Positions 23,489 through 35,110 of a DNA stretch of 64,000 nt are shown here, in pieces (the stretch's first letter is position 1; each line of letters begins with the position of its first letter). This stretch comes from Pterobdella sp. o SKG-2022 (lineage: Eukaryota > Annelida > Clitellata > Hirudinida > Piscicolidae). Under the pieces are notes generated by a model, which saw only the letters and a program-made list of their open reading frames with translations, ran no database searches and was not told the DNA's origin. Made by a program: the position numbers and the translations under genes. Location: contig OZ038321.1 of NCBI GenBank assembly GCA_964035795.1, positions 23,938,850 through 24,002,849 on the forward strand, in the 5' to 3' direction.

Positions 23489-24555
23489 AGGGAGTGCCTA
23501 ACACATCTACCTCTCATCCTTCCCATGTTTATAAATGCATCAAAGACTCACCAAATGTTATTCTATCTTGCAGCATTGTCCACCCATGCCTTGGAAAGTG
23601 CTCTAACCATGTGCGCTTCTTATGTGCTAGACTTGTTAACGTGTCACCAACTGCGGTTCACCATTTCACACTCGTTTGCAACTTTTACAAATGAACTACA
23701 AAAAGAGCACTGTGAGTTGTTGCTACATAGGAATGTCTTCAAGCTTGCACTCCTGCTTAACTGCTCCAGTTTCAGAAACAAAGGTCTTTTTCATTTGCTT
23801 GTAGTTCCATCCAGCACAATTTATATTTAAATTTTTACTTATTAGTGATGCTAAATGCTTTATTCACAACCACCATTGAACCTCGCTTAGCTGTTTGCTA
23901 CCAACCCATCTCTACAATCGACGGCTGCTTCTTGCACAACTCAACTTTCATGACGTACGCACAAAACAAACAATTGTTTGAGGGTGCTTTTCAGCATGGA
24001 ACTTGGCTGGTTCTGGACGGGTAGAGGGTGCGACACTTTTTGCAGAGATACTTCAGTGACTTTCATGGTCTGTCTGTTCAATATTTCATATTCCTTATTT
24101 GTCACCTATGACATACGAGGTCAAATGTTGTATCGGCAGATGTAATGCACTATTTATAATGCGCTTTTCCTTATAGAGGAGAATAGGGGCAGATGAAGAG
24201 AATAAGTAGTATTTGCTACATTTTATTTCATCAATTTCAGTTTCATTAATACAAATTGAATTGATAATTAAATTCAAAAACTTTTTCACTTTTATTTTGT
24301 TTTCATATTTTCAGTCGCAAACAATTTTTTCGATTATTTTTACACGAGAATGTATAGTAAAAAACTCCCTTCTCTGCGTAGAACAATGGCTCAAGTTGTT
24401 TCTCTTTAAACGCAAAGGGGATCATCCAAGTGTGGGTGGTCTTAGTGTGACATACATATTACTGGGAGAAAAAAAGTGGCTAGATTGCAGGTTACTGGAA
24501 GCCCGAAGAACCTAACAACCCGAGCACAGAACTCTGTGCTAATCTGGCTGAAAGA
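23489..24555 (+). CDS. Possible upstream exons of the unidentified gene
   Basis: Three candidate exons: 23489-23783 (acceptor TTCTTCAG), 23846-24020 (acceptor TTATTAG, donor GTAGAG) and 24491-24555 (acceptor GATTGCAG, donor GTAAGG). The first two join in phase, giving a frame with HLPLILPMF, FYLAALST and, in the second exon, FMTYAQNKQLFEGAF and GTWLVLDG. The third reads GYWKPEEPNNPSTEL. The phase from the second to the third does not match, so an exon is missing or one call is wrong. The strings GTWLVLDG and YWKPEEPNN look like the core of a C-type lectin domain, but the spacing to upstream cysteines is too short for one. Either these are early exons of the 25.4-30.5 kb gene or remnants of another gene. 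Confidence 0.35.
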
Positions 24556-25416
24556 GTAAGGGTTAATAGCGTGTCGTGTTTTGAAACTTGTGTTATGTGT
24601 CAGCTTTCTGTGCCTTTATGGTTTGATGGGTAGTGAAAGTGGTGTTTTTATGGGTTGAATAGTAATGTGGGTAGTCCCATGGATTGAGGGATGGTGGGGG
24701 AGGTTGGGTGGTGCACTTTTTAGTTGTTTCCACACAATGACCTTTTTATCAATTAAAAGTTTATATTCAGGTTCGAAAATACATTGATTTTTGGCATGAG
24801 GAGTGTTCAAAACAAAATCCTTCTTTTTTCTTTTTGCATGCCTTACAACACCTTCAAATTATTTGTGCCACATTTCTTCAACTGGTTAAACAACTTTTGT
24901 TTGTTAATGACGAAAACTATTTCCGGATTTATGTATGTATTTTTTAATTTTAAAATCTTCCCAATATTTAAATCAAAATTATCGAATAAATTCAATTACC
25001 TTTGGCTAGTTTCATAAAAAAAATAATTTCTACGCCAAATAAAGGCTCTACGTAATAAGTGTCAATAAAAGCATGTAAACATTATTATCAGTTCAACAAG
25101 CCTCAGAGGTATAATGGAAAAAAATAAAGTCATGTACTTTGACTCAATTCAACACAGCATCTTAAAGGCCGTTGAAAATCACACACTATCGTAATTTTTT
25201 TAAAAATTACTTTCCTTATCATTGTTATTCTGTCTGCAACTACTTGTTAAAAAAGTTTTTTTCAGTGTTTTTATGAATTATACACAGTTTGACAAAAGTT
25301 TTAAGTTCTCAAACAAATCAAAATCAACAGAGTATTTATAAATACCCAAAAAAAAACAGAATACATTGGAAATTCTAAATAAAACCAAGCCCTAAAACCC
25401 CCAATTTGCTACTCAG

Positions 25417-28400
25417 AGGCCCAATAGACTTTGAAGTGAGTGCTCGCATGATAGAACAATACAATGACCTGATAGATGAAGATGACAAGGAGTACGTTGA
25501 CCAAATCTTGGAACCGTATGTGAAATCGATGAAGGTCAGTTGATTATTTCAGTTTTCTATCATTGAACACATTAGTTGACATTCAACTTGACGTTTATTT
25601 ATAATTCATACGGAGTAACTACATTGAAAGCTAAAAGTTACCCAAAAATTTTTTAGTAATTTAAACCGTTGGATTACTTTTCAATCTTTCCATACAAGGT
25701 GAAAAACACATCATCGGCCATAAGGCAGTCTGCAGAAAGCCACAAAAACCTTTCTTTGGCCTGGATTAACCTCACTGGTCTGTCTATGTGTCGTGGACGA
25801 CTGCAGCCAGGTTCGGTCCCGTTGTTTTCAAATACATATATCAATTATTAATTTTTTATGAATAAATTGTATTTCCAACAGTTTATATTTGCTTTTTAAT
25901 AAGTTCAAATATTTTTAGTTTTATAAATTCATTTTTTTTATAATTTGTGTAAATATATTCCAAAAACTCATCTATCTCAAGTATTCTGGAAGGTTTAACT
26001 TTTCCACGCTCCATGTTGTTTCTCTTGGTTCTATATAGATAGAAATTAATATTATTTTAACAATTTTATCAAATCGTTTCAATGCTCAATTAGATAGTTG
26101 CTTATTAAATTGTTCATAATACGATTTCATCTATATAACAACTATCAAAGTTATAATGCCATTTTAGTCTGCCTAGAAATCTTGCACCACAGCCTGGTGA
26201 CAGCAGACATCAACAAATGCCATGTTCACAGCCTCATGTACACTTTACAGTGCTGCATGCATATGCTATCCAAGCAATTCACCTTCAACCTGCGTCTTAG
26301 CCCCATGGAGGTTCAGGTTGGTGATTGATGGAGGTTTGGATAGCTTCAAGATTTGCATTTGGAACAAAAAAATGCATTTTGCTATGAATACATAGTACCA
26401 AACCTTTCTGAAACCAGGTGCTACACACAGCACAAGTGACTTGCAAAAGATTGATGGTTCACCTGATCTTGGGGCATGTGACAGCCAAACAGCTGTACAA
26501 CTCCATGCACTCTTTTATCAACCGTAGCTTCCATTATGATTTTGTATACTTATCTTCAGTGTGTAATTTAAATATTTAATTAATTTATTTATCCGTTTAT
26601 AAGTCTAGGAAATTCAATAAACTACAGTAATAAAGCATGTTCTAGTGCTTTAAAAATTACTGAAAAGGTTTTTATGAAAAAATTTTTAAAAAATGTGTTG
26701 GTTTATGTTCAAACTAATGAGAGTAGCATTGATTTTGTGCAACTTCAACAAAAAGCTTATATTTTTTTTTTCAGTTATTTTATCTATTTCAATAATAAAT
26801 AATCACCACTCATAATAATATCAACTCTTCCTACCACGCAACCCTCAGCTTTTCTGTTCGGTCCCTTCCCTTACATCAGACACCCTACAGTGCATTTCTT
26901 ACACAGCTACATCTTGCACTTCTCTCTCTATGTTGTCTTCCTTGTGTCCAAAGATATCGATAATGTTATATTGCTTTTTTGATGCTTATGAACATTAATA
27001 TAAAGAGAATTATATGAATATTTTTTGGGGATTTTTAATTAAGTGTGTAAAACAAGTTTATTTTTATAAAACCGTCAAACAAAACCATGCTGAAGTTACT
27101 TGTTCGAATCAGTGATTTTTGTACAGACTATAAAATTTATTCACTAATATAAAATTCTAATAAAATTAAATCAATATAGTTTGATAGAATTAGATAGCGC
27201 CAAAAGCCAGAGATCTCCGCGTGGGTGAAAACAAAAACTATTTCGGGGTTTTTTTATACACTTACTATAACTATAATTATTTTGCAGAATAAAAAAAATC
27301 AAAAAGACACAGAAACTTCTGCAATTTTTCCTGCCATTGTCTCTTACTCCTTGCAAATCTGCCTGCAAGCCAAGGTGAACAAAATATCAGAATCTACATT
27401 GGAAGAAGCTCTCAAGGTTGTCCGAAATGGAATCGATAAACAAAAATGGTGGGTGTGTGTTGACTATGTAGGGTAAGATGAACGTCGAATTTTTCATTTT
27501 TTTCCCCATGCCGTCTCAACTCTTTTTTACTCGAACACCACTTCAGGGTAGTTTCATCTCTGGCATTAGACCTGATGAAGGAGGCATGTAGTAAACACAT
27601 GGTTCTGCTGAGGTTTGTTCAGTCCCTTGTCACTCCCTCTGACAACTGCACAGGTGGTCGATATATATGGAGATGTTTCACTAGTACTAGCATGTTATTT
27701 TGATTTGATAGTTGTGATTGTTTGAGGTTTTAATTAATTCAGCATGCTCAATTCAGTATTTTGTAGATAATTTTTATGAACTAAGCAATAAAAGGAAAAA
27801 ATTGATTTCTTGTTTTAATTTAAGATAAATATTTATTCTAGATTAGATATATTGTGTAACATAAAAACACGATAATATTTTGCTTTTTTATTGAGACGGA
27901 GCCTTTCGATAATTTTATACCATCATCAGGCAACTATTTATCGTATTTTTATGATTCCCATTTCGGAAGCTGATTATTCACAGTTTTACGTTCTAATTAA
28001 GATATATTGTTTCAAAATGGTAGTTATGGTATTTTAAACGTAAGCTAGTTTTTTTCTATATCATTGTGAAAGTTTTTGAAACACACATTAAAACACCAAA
28101 GCGCTTTTATACCAAAAACTGAAATACCTCCTTCCATCCCAACACATTACACTTCCATCTCAGGACTGGAAGGGTGGCCCAAAGAATTGTGCATGGCTTA
28201 CATAGACTTCTTGCACGATGTTGTCAAGACGAGCAAGGAGCCTGATATTAAAAGAATGGCTTTGATGGGGAGTCATAAAAGTTTGGAAGATGTGAAATAC
28301 TGCAAAAAGACTGAATCATTGGCGGATTTGCTCTTCTACCAAAAGAGTTAGTGCCGGGATGTGTGGTTTCAATATATGCTTTTTGTATTAGATTCTAGAG

Positions 28401-30499
28401 ATAAAAGCGCCTATTTTTTAAAGTTCATAGAAATTACAAAAAAATTTCTTATTTGCATTTTAGAACATAACTTATAGAAATTTATACAAATTAGAATATA
28501 ATTTCAGAACACTAGTTAGTTTATTAAGATACGAAGCTTTTCGTTATCAATGTAACATTTTCAAGTTAAAAATGTTACGCTGATAACGAAAAGCTTCGTA
28601 TCTTAATCAACTAACTAGTGTTCTAAAATTATATTCATTTTATTGTGGCTTTTGGAAAAAATCATTTTACCGAAAATGCAACTGAATTTTTTCATTCCAC
28701 AAAAAATGAACAAAAGTGTTTTGTATTGTATTCAAAAATATAAAAATTTTTGTTTTTCGTTTCTACGCTTTGAGTTATAGCAATTCAAAAAATATTTGAA
28801 AATCATTGATTCATGAACATTCTTCCAGAGAAGGCTGAAATATTCAGTAGCAATTTAAGACACTGTACTTACGTCAAGCTTTCGAGTCTGTGCGACGATG
28901 ATGGTATGTGGTATGAAAAATTTAAAAAAAAATACAAATAATAATTTAAAATTGAGATAATTTAATGGTATATTAATTATTAATAAATGAATTTCTTGAA
29001 ACTATATCAAGCCATCACGAAGGATTTTGTATCCATATAAATCTATAGTGTTTTAAACTTTAGCACCAAGTCAATCAAGATTCATAAATAAAATGAATAA
29101 CTTTCAAAAATCTTATGAAAAACACCGGCAAAATGAAACACAAACAATCTCCAACCCATAAGAGGATATATGTGAAGCAGACGATTTGGTGAGAGTGATG
29201 TGTTGGGGACTTCTGCAGTTGAGCAAGGTGATGGAGAGGGATCACAGAGTCTTGGAAGCTGTGAACTTCATCCAAATGGTAGTGCTGCAGTGCTTTAGTT
29301 ATTTCAGCAAATATTCCTATTTTTTGATGGCATACTTGCATTTAGCAATTATAAGTCTTGTGTTTATTTAGGCAACGTATGTAAGTATTGATGACAGTTC
29401 GCAGACTTTTTCTTTTATTTATGGGAGTTTGATTTAAACTTAACTTTTTAAAAACTGTTTTGTCATTATCGGCAACGTATTTTGATATTTTTCTTCCATT
29501 ATCATACTATCTGGCAAGTTTTCCTAGTTTTAAGTTCACTATTTATCGTTATATTTAATATATCGCTATAAAATTGATATAATATTTTCAGCTAATTCTC
29601 ATTAATAAGTCGAAGATTCAACAAAACTATTGTAAACATTTCTGAAAAGTTAAAGTTAAGATGTATTTTATCTGCTATTATCTCTTCAAACTCTTTTCAT
29701 CACAATACATCACAGAAATATAACATAGAAGAATTATTTCCAGATGAAGAACTCTTCAAAAGAGATGGAGGGCGAACTATCAGTATTGAACACAAGCAAC
29801 CCCAAGGAGAGCCTGGACGCTAAAATCCTCAACTTTTTCTCTTTCTTGTTAACCTTTTTGTGTTTTTTATTCTTGTATTTTTAATTTAGTTTAATTATGT
29901 TTTCTTTCTTTTTCAAACCCTATGTTATTTGAAGTTTTAATGTCTTGCTTGTACGATTCCCCAACTATTCCTATGTAACTGAAAAATCACTAATTTTTTG
30001 TAGAAAATTTTATAACAGTTCAATAATTATTAAAGATTACATCACAATCCTCACATTATTGATATCCCAACGGCTTGCATTGTTGCAGACATACGGAACC
30101 TGGATTCCAAGAAAAAACATCAGAAAGTAAAAAGAGTAACTTCGTTGAAATCAGCGATACTACGATGGAAAAACAAAAAGCCTCTTTGCATTCCCAAAAG
30201 TGAGACTTCAATGCTTAGTTGAGACACTTTTCTGATCCGTAGTTTTGAGCTTTCATTGTATGTAAAAAATTTAAGTGAATGTATCCTACAACGGTTTTAA
30301 AATTAGAATTTTTCTATTTTTTTCATAAATTTTTTTCTTTTTTAGGAATTTTTTCTTAAAACCTAACAACGTAAATTTTGTGCTTCTGAGCACAAAATCT
30401 TCAGACACCCCTTCTGTCAAAGTTTGTGCTGCTGCTCAAGTCTTTGCCAACAAAGCTGATAAAAAAGTTGGCGAATTTGCATTCAGTTTTATGCAATGA
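25417..30499 (+). CDS. Unidentified helical protein, 13 exons to stop
   Basis: Thirteen exons join in phase to a TGA at 30499, about 550 residues: 25417-25534, 25699-25810, 26168-26310, 26418-26562, 26849-26964, 27288-27472, 27547-27653, 28164-28346, 28829-28903, 29178-29278, 29744-29847, 30089-30199, 30346-30499. Nearly all have good acceptors, and the phase agreement over 12 junctions is strong evidence of a real gene. The protein appears mostly helical and lacks a signal peptide in the part seen. Memorable segments: YNDLIDEDDKEYVDQILEPY, NLSLAWINLTGLSMCRG, FLFGPFPYIRHPTVHFL followed by a hydrophobic run, WPKELCMAYIDFLHDVV, VRVMCWGLLQLSK. The tail after 29744 is polar and Lys/Ser-rich. Neither IP3 receptor, TRP channel, neurofibromin, WASH, NCKAP1, CYFIP nor UBR proteins as I remember them fit. 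The 5' end is open (first exon starts mid-codon). Function unknown. Confidence 0.65.
28492..28636. repeat. Inverted-repeat (MITE-like) element 2
   Basis: Arms of about 70 bases with few mismatches (left from 28493, right ending near 28635) around a loop of fewer than ten bases, containing ACTAGTTAGTT outside and ACGAAGCTTTTCGTTATCA inside. It lies in the intron 28346-28829 of the unidentified gene. The core ACGAAGCTTTTCG is shared with element 3 at 33.5 kb and, diverged, near 35.48 and 41.77 kb. RNA from the intron would fold into a long hairpin. Confidence 0.85.
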
Positions 30500-30708
30500 A
30501 TCACTTAATCTTATTTCACTCATTGACTTACTTTTTTGCTCATCCTCTTTTTCACTTACTTAATTACTGAATACTATATGCATATATCACAAAACACATC
30601 CTACAGCTACTTCAACTGATAGCTCAGAATGAAATGAGAAAAAAAGCTGACTCGTCGACTGAACAAAAACAACCCAACAAACATTTTAATAATGACATAA
30701 AATGAATC

Positions 30709-30714
30709 AATAAA
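30709..30714 (+). terminator. Candidate polyadenylation signal, unidentified gene
   Basis: AATAAA about 210 bases after the TGA at 30499; another AATAAA lies about 12 bases downstream of it. Confidence 0.4.
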
Positions 30715-32439
30715 AACCAAAATAAATGTACTATAATATAACAATAAGGACAAAAATTTAAAAAAATATAATTAAATAATAGTAATATTTGTTCTCATAC
30801 AGATATAGCTACAATAATGCTTTGTCTTGCTTACATAATATGATTTAAACGGGGTTTTTTAATTTCTTTATAAGTTGTATCGATGCTTGCTAGATAATTC
30901 ATTATCCATTTCAGTTTTTCTTTTATACCGTAAACATTCAACAATGCATGCTAAGCTCTTTTCATGTGGCCTTTTGAAACTATAAAATTAAATACTCAAA
31001 AATGGTTGGGCTGATATTTTGAATTTTTTATGTAGTTTTCCGTCTTAAAAATATCTTGTCATTGCTTTCCCAATGCAGTTTTTAGAAGATTTTGTGGCAT
31101 CGTTTTGTTAAGCCCTTTGAATGATGGATGAGTTGAGCATCAGTTTGATAATAAGAGCTCGTATCTTGTTTATATTTTATTCATATCTCTTCGCTTGGTT
31201 TTTAGTTATTTCCCATATTTTATTTATCCTAATAATTGTCTGTTTTTTTGAATATTAATTTCTAAAAAGCAATGGAAGATTTTTCTGAAGTTGGCCAATG
31301 GTTTCAGCTTCCAGGTATTTAACAGAAACACTCCCCAGATCTCTAAAATTTATTGATCCATCTCATAGTGATTATCTAATTATTGCTTTTATTTTTATTG
31401 GTGATTTTTTTCTAATATTATTTTTTTGACATGGTCTTCGTTAGAAAAAAAATAAGAATCTAAAAATTCACATCCTGGTTCCTTCTTATATTTTGGTCCT
31501 ATTTTTATTCTAATGCTCAAATAGAGCAGTTTTATAACACCGTTCAGAGAAGCATTATAAGAGTAGTAATAATAGCAGCATAAGAAAAAGATTAGCAGCG
31601 ATGCAAAAATGTATAGAAACAAATTACAAATGTTTTGGGCGTTTTAATTCAAAATGTGTTTCTAGTGTGAATTCAACATAAAAAATTTATATATATTTTT
31701 AAATTAAATTTATGTGTATTCCCAATGATTTATGAAATCTATGACATGCCAATTATTTAAGATGAATTTCAACAAAAAAGATAAAAAATAATTAATTCCT
31801 TTTGGAAACATTCAAAGATTTTGAAACAATGTTTTAAGACTCAAGACAAAAAAGAATTAGATTTACTATTTGTTGAGAGCTTTAAGCAGTTATTGTTTAG
31901 ATGCCTAAAACAATGCACGAATAAGGAATCTTTTAATGAGAAAAAACTATTAATAAATAACTTTTAAAAATAAAGAATTACAATTTTGAAAAAAAAATAC
32001 AAAAAATATATTTTAAAAGGAACTACCGCAGCCTGGTTTATGTAATTTAATACGGCCAATAAAACAAGATTTAAAATGAATATGATAAACATTTTATTGA
32101 TTTGAAATATTTCAATTTTAGACAGCTAAAAACATATAGAAAATAAATTTGACATGTTCTTATATACAGACTACTATGGTTCGTATATAAGTATGTCAAA
32201 AAGTAATCCGAAGCCAAAAAATAAGAAAATTAATCAGGTGCTTTCTATAGTTTGGTCCATCTTTTGAAATAAAATAAAAACCTTGGTTATCGAACAGAAT
32301 TTTCAACAACTCATTGTCTGCTTCTCAGAGAAAACTTCAGTTTATCCATAGCTTTTTAATTCTATTGAATCTTATTCCATATTCTTTAGATGTTTTCAAT
32401 TTTTAATTGTTAAATAAGGTCTCTCTGGTCCTCATAATT

Positions 32440-32760
32440 ATGCATTTTTATCATTTTGTTTCATAGATCTAAAGGTGTTGGAGGAGATTTATAAAACAGT
32501 ATATTTTGTAACGAAAAATATCAAATAAGAGGAATTTTTAATACATTTATTGAGAATCGGAAGCTATAATTTTCGATAAGTTTAGCCTTATCATAAAACG
32601 TTGGCGAAAAATATAAAACGTAAACAGTATATATTATTTCAAAATTTAACTCATAAAAATGAGACAATTTTTTCAAAAAATTTTTATTCACAAAGACTAA
32701 AATTTTCGAAAAATTCAAATTTGTCATATTTGTTAGTTTGTAATAAGATAGAAAAAATTC
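32440..32760. repeat. Dispersed repeat, family R1, copy 1
   Basis: Shares colinear blocks with 44.93-45.12 kb: TATCATTTTGTTTCATAGAT, AAAACAGTATAT, TTTTTATTCA and TTTGTCAT...GTTAGTT, with insertions between them. The internal stretch GCTATAATTTTCGATAAG followed by TTTAGCCTTATCATAAAACG is also present, in inverse arrangement, around 62.76-63.04 kb and as short echoes in inverted-repeat elements 1 and 4. Confidence 0.6.
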
Positions 32761-33500
32761 TATTTACAATTTTACTTTGATCGTTAGATGAAAAGTTGAT
32801 TTTTTGTGTGTTTCTTTATTTATTTCTTTAAGTTTCGAAGACTCTGTACTTCATACGTTGGCCACTGTCTAGGAGGCCAAAATTCCTAAAAAATAAGTAA
32901 GATAATATGTTTTATAAACGTTATTAGAATGTCTAAATAATTTTTTTAAATTTTTGATTAAAAAAAATTTTTTTTAAATAAAAATTTTTGGATAAGTTTT
33001 TGTGAAATTTCCAAATCATGATTATAACATTATGACATTAGTTATAATTTAACCTATAAATAAAGATGGAAAGCTGATAAGTTGACATCCAACCAGAAGT
33101 CAAAAAGTCCATTTGCCTAGATAGTCATATCAACAACTTGCAGTTGTGCTCATTTGGTGCATACTCCCTTTTAACACTTTTTTTTGATTATAGTAGTAAG
33201 TACAGAATATATACTATCAGTCAAATATCGTTTTGATTGACATGAAAATTTACCAACAAGTCTAGGTAGCAATATTTTATCAAAAAGGTCGAGAGTGCAT
33301 TCCTTCCTGAGAAGCTTGAAAATTTGAAGTCACCATTGTGCTCGTGCTTAACATTCATTTGTAAATTTCATTCAACAACAAATGCCTAAAACGTTTGATT
33401 AAATGAAAGTGAAACTTTGTGCATAAAGAACTTTTTTAGCATGGTTTATAGAAAAAAAATTTTCAACTTTTTTTAATAATAATAATCAATTTCAATCTTC

Positions 33501-33628
33501 AATATTCAAATGAAAACACTTTTAGGAGTTTTTTTATTCCACGAAGCTTTTCGTAAAATGAACTTACATTATCAAGAAAAGCTTCGTGAAATAAAATAAA
33601 TTCCTAAAAGTGTTTTCATTTGAATATT
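33501..33628. repeat. Inverted-repeat (MITE-like) element 3
   Basis: Arms of about 56 bases (33501-33557 and 33572-33628) beginning AATATTCAAATGAAAACACT and containing CACGAAGCTTTTC, with a short central loop. The core matches element 2, while the outer arms differ, as if different sequences had been captured around a common palindromic core. Confidence 0.8.
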
Positions 33629-34584
33629 TGTGTTCGATTCGAGGAATTATAATCTTTGATATGCAACTGCAAAAAAACATAGATCATTTCTGAATCTTTA
33701 GGTCTAAACAAGGTTTTTTTTTATTTAAAATGCTGTAAACATTTAAAAAAATCATGAAAAATATTTAAAATGTTAAAAAAAAAAATTTTTTGGATCGAAA
33801 TGTGGGCATTGATTTTAATTATTTATTCATATTAATTTATGAGAAAAATCGTGAAAGTAAACTTCAAATGTTACTTCCACTGTTTCATATAATTTTTCCT
33901 GTTTGTACCTTTTTTTAATATAACCATTTTTGAGTTACATTGGATTAGTTCCTCCAAGAAACTGAACATTTAAAAGTGCCTTTCTGAAGAGACATCCAAA
34001 ACGAAAAATTTTATAATTCACCAAGAAGCCACTTGAAAATTATTTTATCATCGGCAGAAGGGCAGAAGCTATAATATACCTAATGATGAAGTTTTTTTTA
34101 TTTTTTTCTGTTAGTTTCTGATCTTGAGGTGGTTTTATTGAATTGAATTCTTGAAAAACTGATTTCTCTGATTAAATTATCAAATAGTAATATCAGATTT
34201 ATGAATATATTTTAAACAAAATTTTCAATCTTTAAAGCGCAAATTTTTGCTAAGATTTATATATTTTTTAGAGATATGCAGATTTTTAACGTCCAAATAA
34301 ACTCATAAGTACCTTTCTAAAAAGGCTACCATCATACCTAATAAACATTGATGAAATCAAGTAATTACAACTATGTTATACACATCATGAAGCTCAACAT
34401 TTCATACTGCTTATATAAATCCTTCAATCACTTTGAAAGAATACCTGATAGTCTCAAGATAACCTTGAAACATATCGTGTTGAAGAATTTACCAAGGCAA
34501 CGTTTAAAAGCGTCAATGGAGGTTCGGAGAACAAGTTAAAGAATTTAGATTGAATAATTATGATGTGCACAAAGTAATTAAGTC

Positions 34585-34665
34585 GGCCATTTGATCGCTC
34601 TTCTCTGGGGTTTCAGTTACGCAATTGATTAGTTTTCTAGGGCGCTACTCCATGTGGATGTGCAC
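34585..34665 (-). mobile_element. tRNA-like SINE tail, truncated copy 3
   Basis: Contains the tail blocks of copies 1 and 2 (CTGGGGTTTC...GTTA, then GGGCGCTACTCCATGT on the plus strand) but no recognisable box B or box A, so the tRNA-derived head is missing or diverged. Confidence 0.5.
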
Positions 34666-34904
34666 AAAGTATTATCGAATAACGAAGTAATAACACTAAT
34701 GAATAATAATAACAGTAACAACAACAAAAATCTAAATGAAATTATATTTACAGTGCAAAATTTGTTATTTAACGTTAAGGCTAACCTTTTCTTGATAGAG
34801 CTGTAATTATCGAGAATAATAGCTTTTGATTCTCAATTGATGTATTAAAAATTCCTCTTAATTGATGTTTTTCGTTAAAAAAATTTTTTAATTTAGTTTT
34901 TTTA

Positions 34905-35110
34905 CTATTTTTGTTTTTATTAAAAATTTTTTTGATTTGCTTTATTGTTATTCATTATTATTCTTATTATTTTATTGTTATTATTACGTTTATTATTATT
35001 GAACTGTTACCATATCATCTCAATACAATCCTCACTATTAACACTCCCTTGTCTTTCATCGATAACAATATCATTATTATTGTTATTATGTTTTTTTTTA
35101 TTTTTGTTGT
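34905..35110. repeat. ATT-rich simple repeat
   Basis: Imperfect TTA/ATT units; a similar stretch lies at 35600-35745. Open frames here are low-complexity Ile/Leu-rich or Asn/Lys-rich artefacts. Confidence 0.8.

Noticed and set aside
26849..26964. Possible TRP-channel S1 segment (FPYIRHPTVHFLHSYILHF)
   Set aside because: No other exon of the gene resembles a TRP channel, and no pore or further helices follow.
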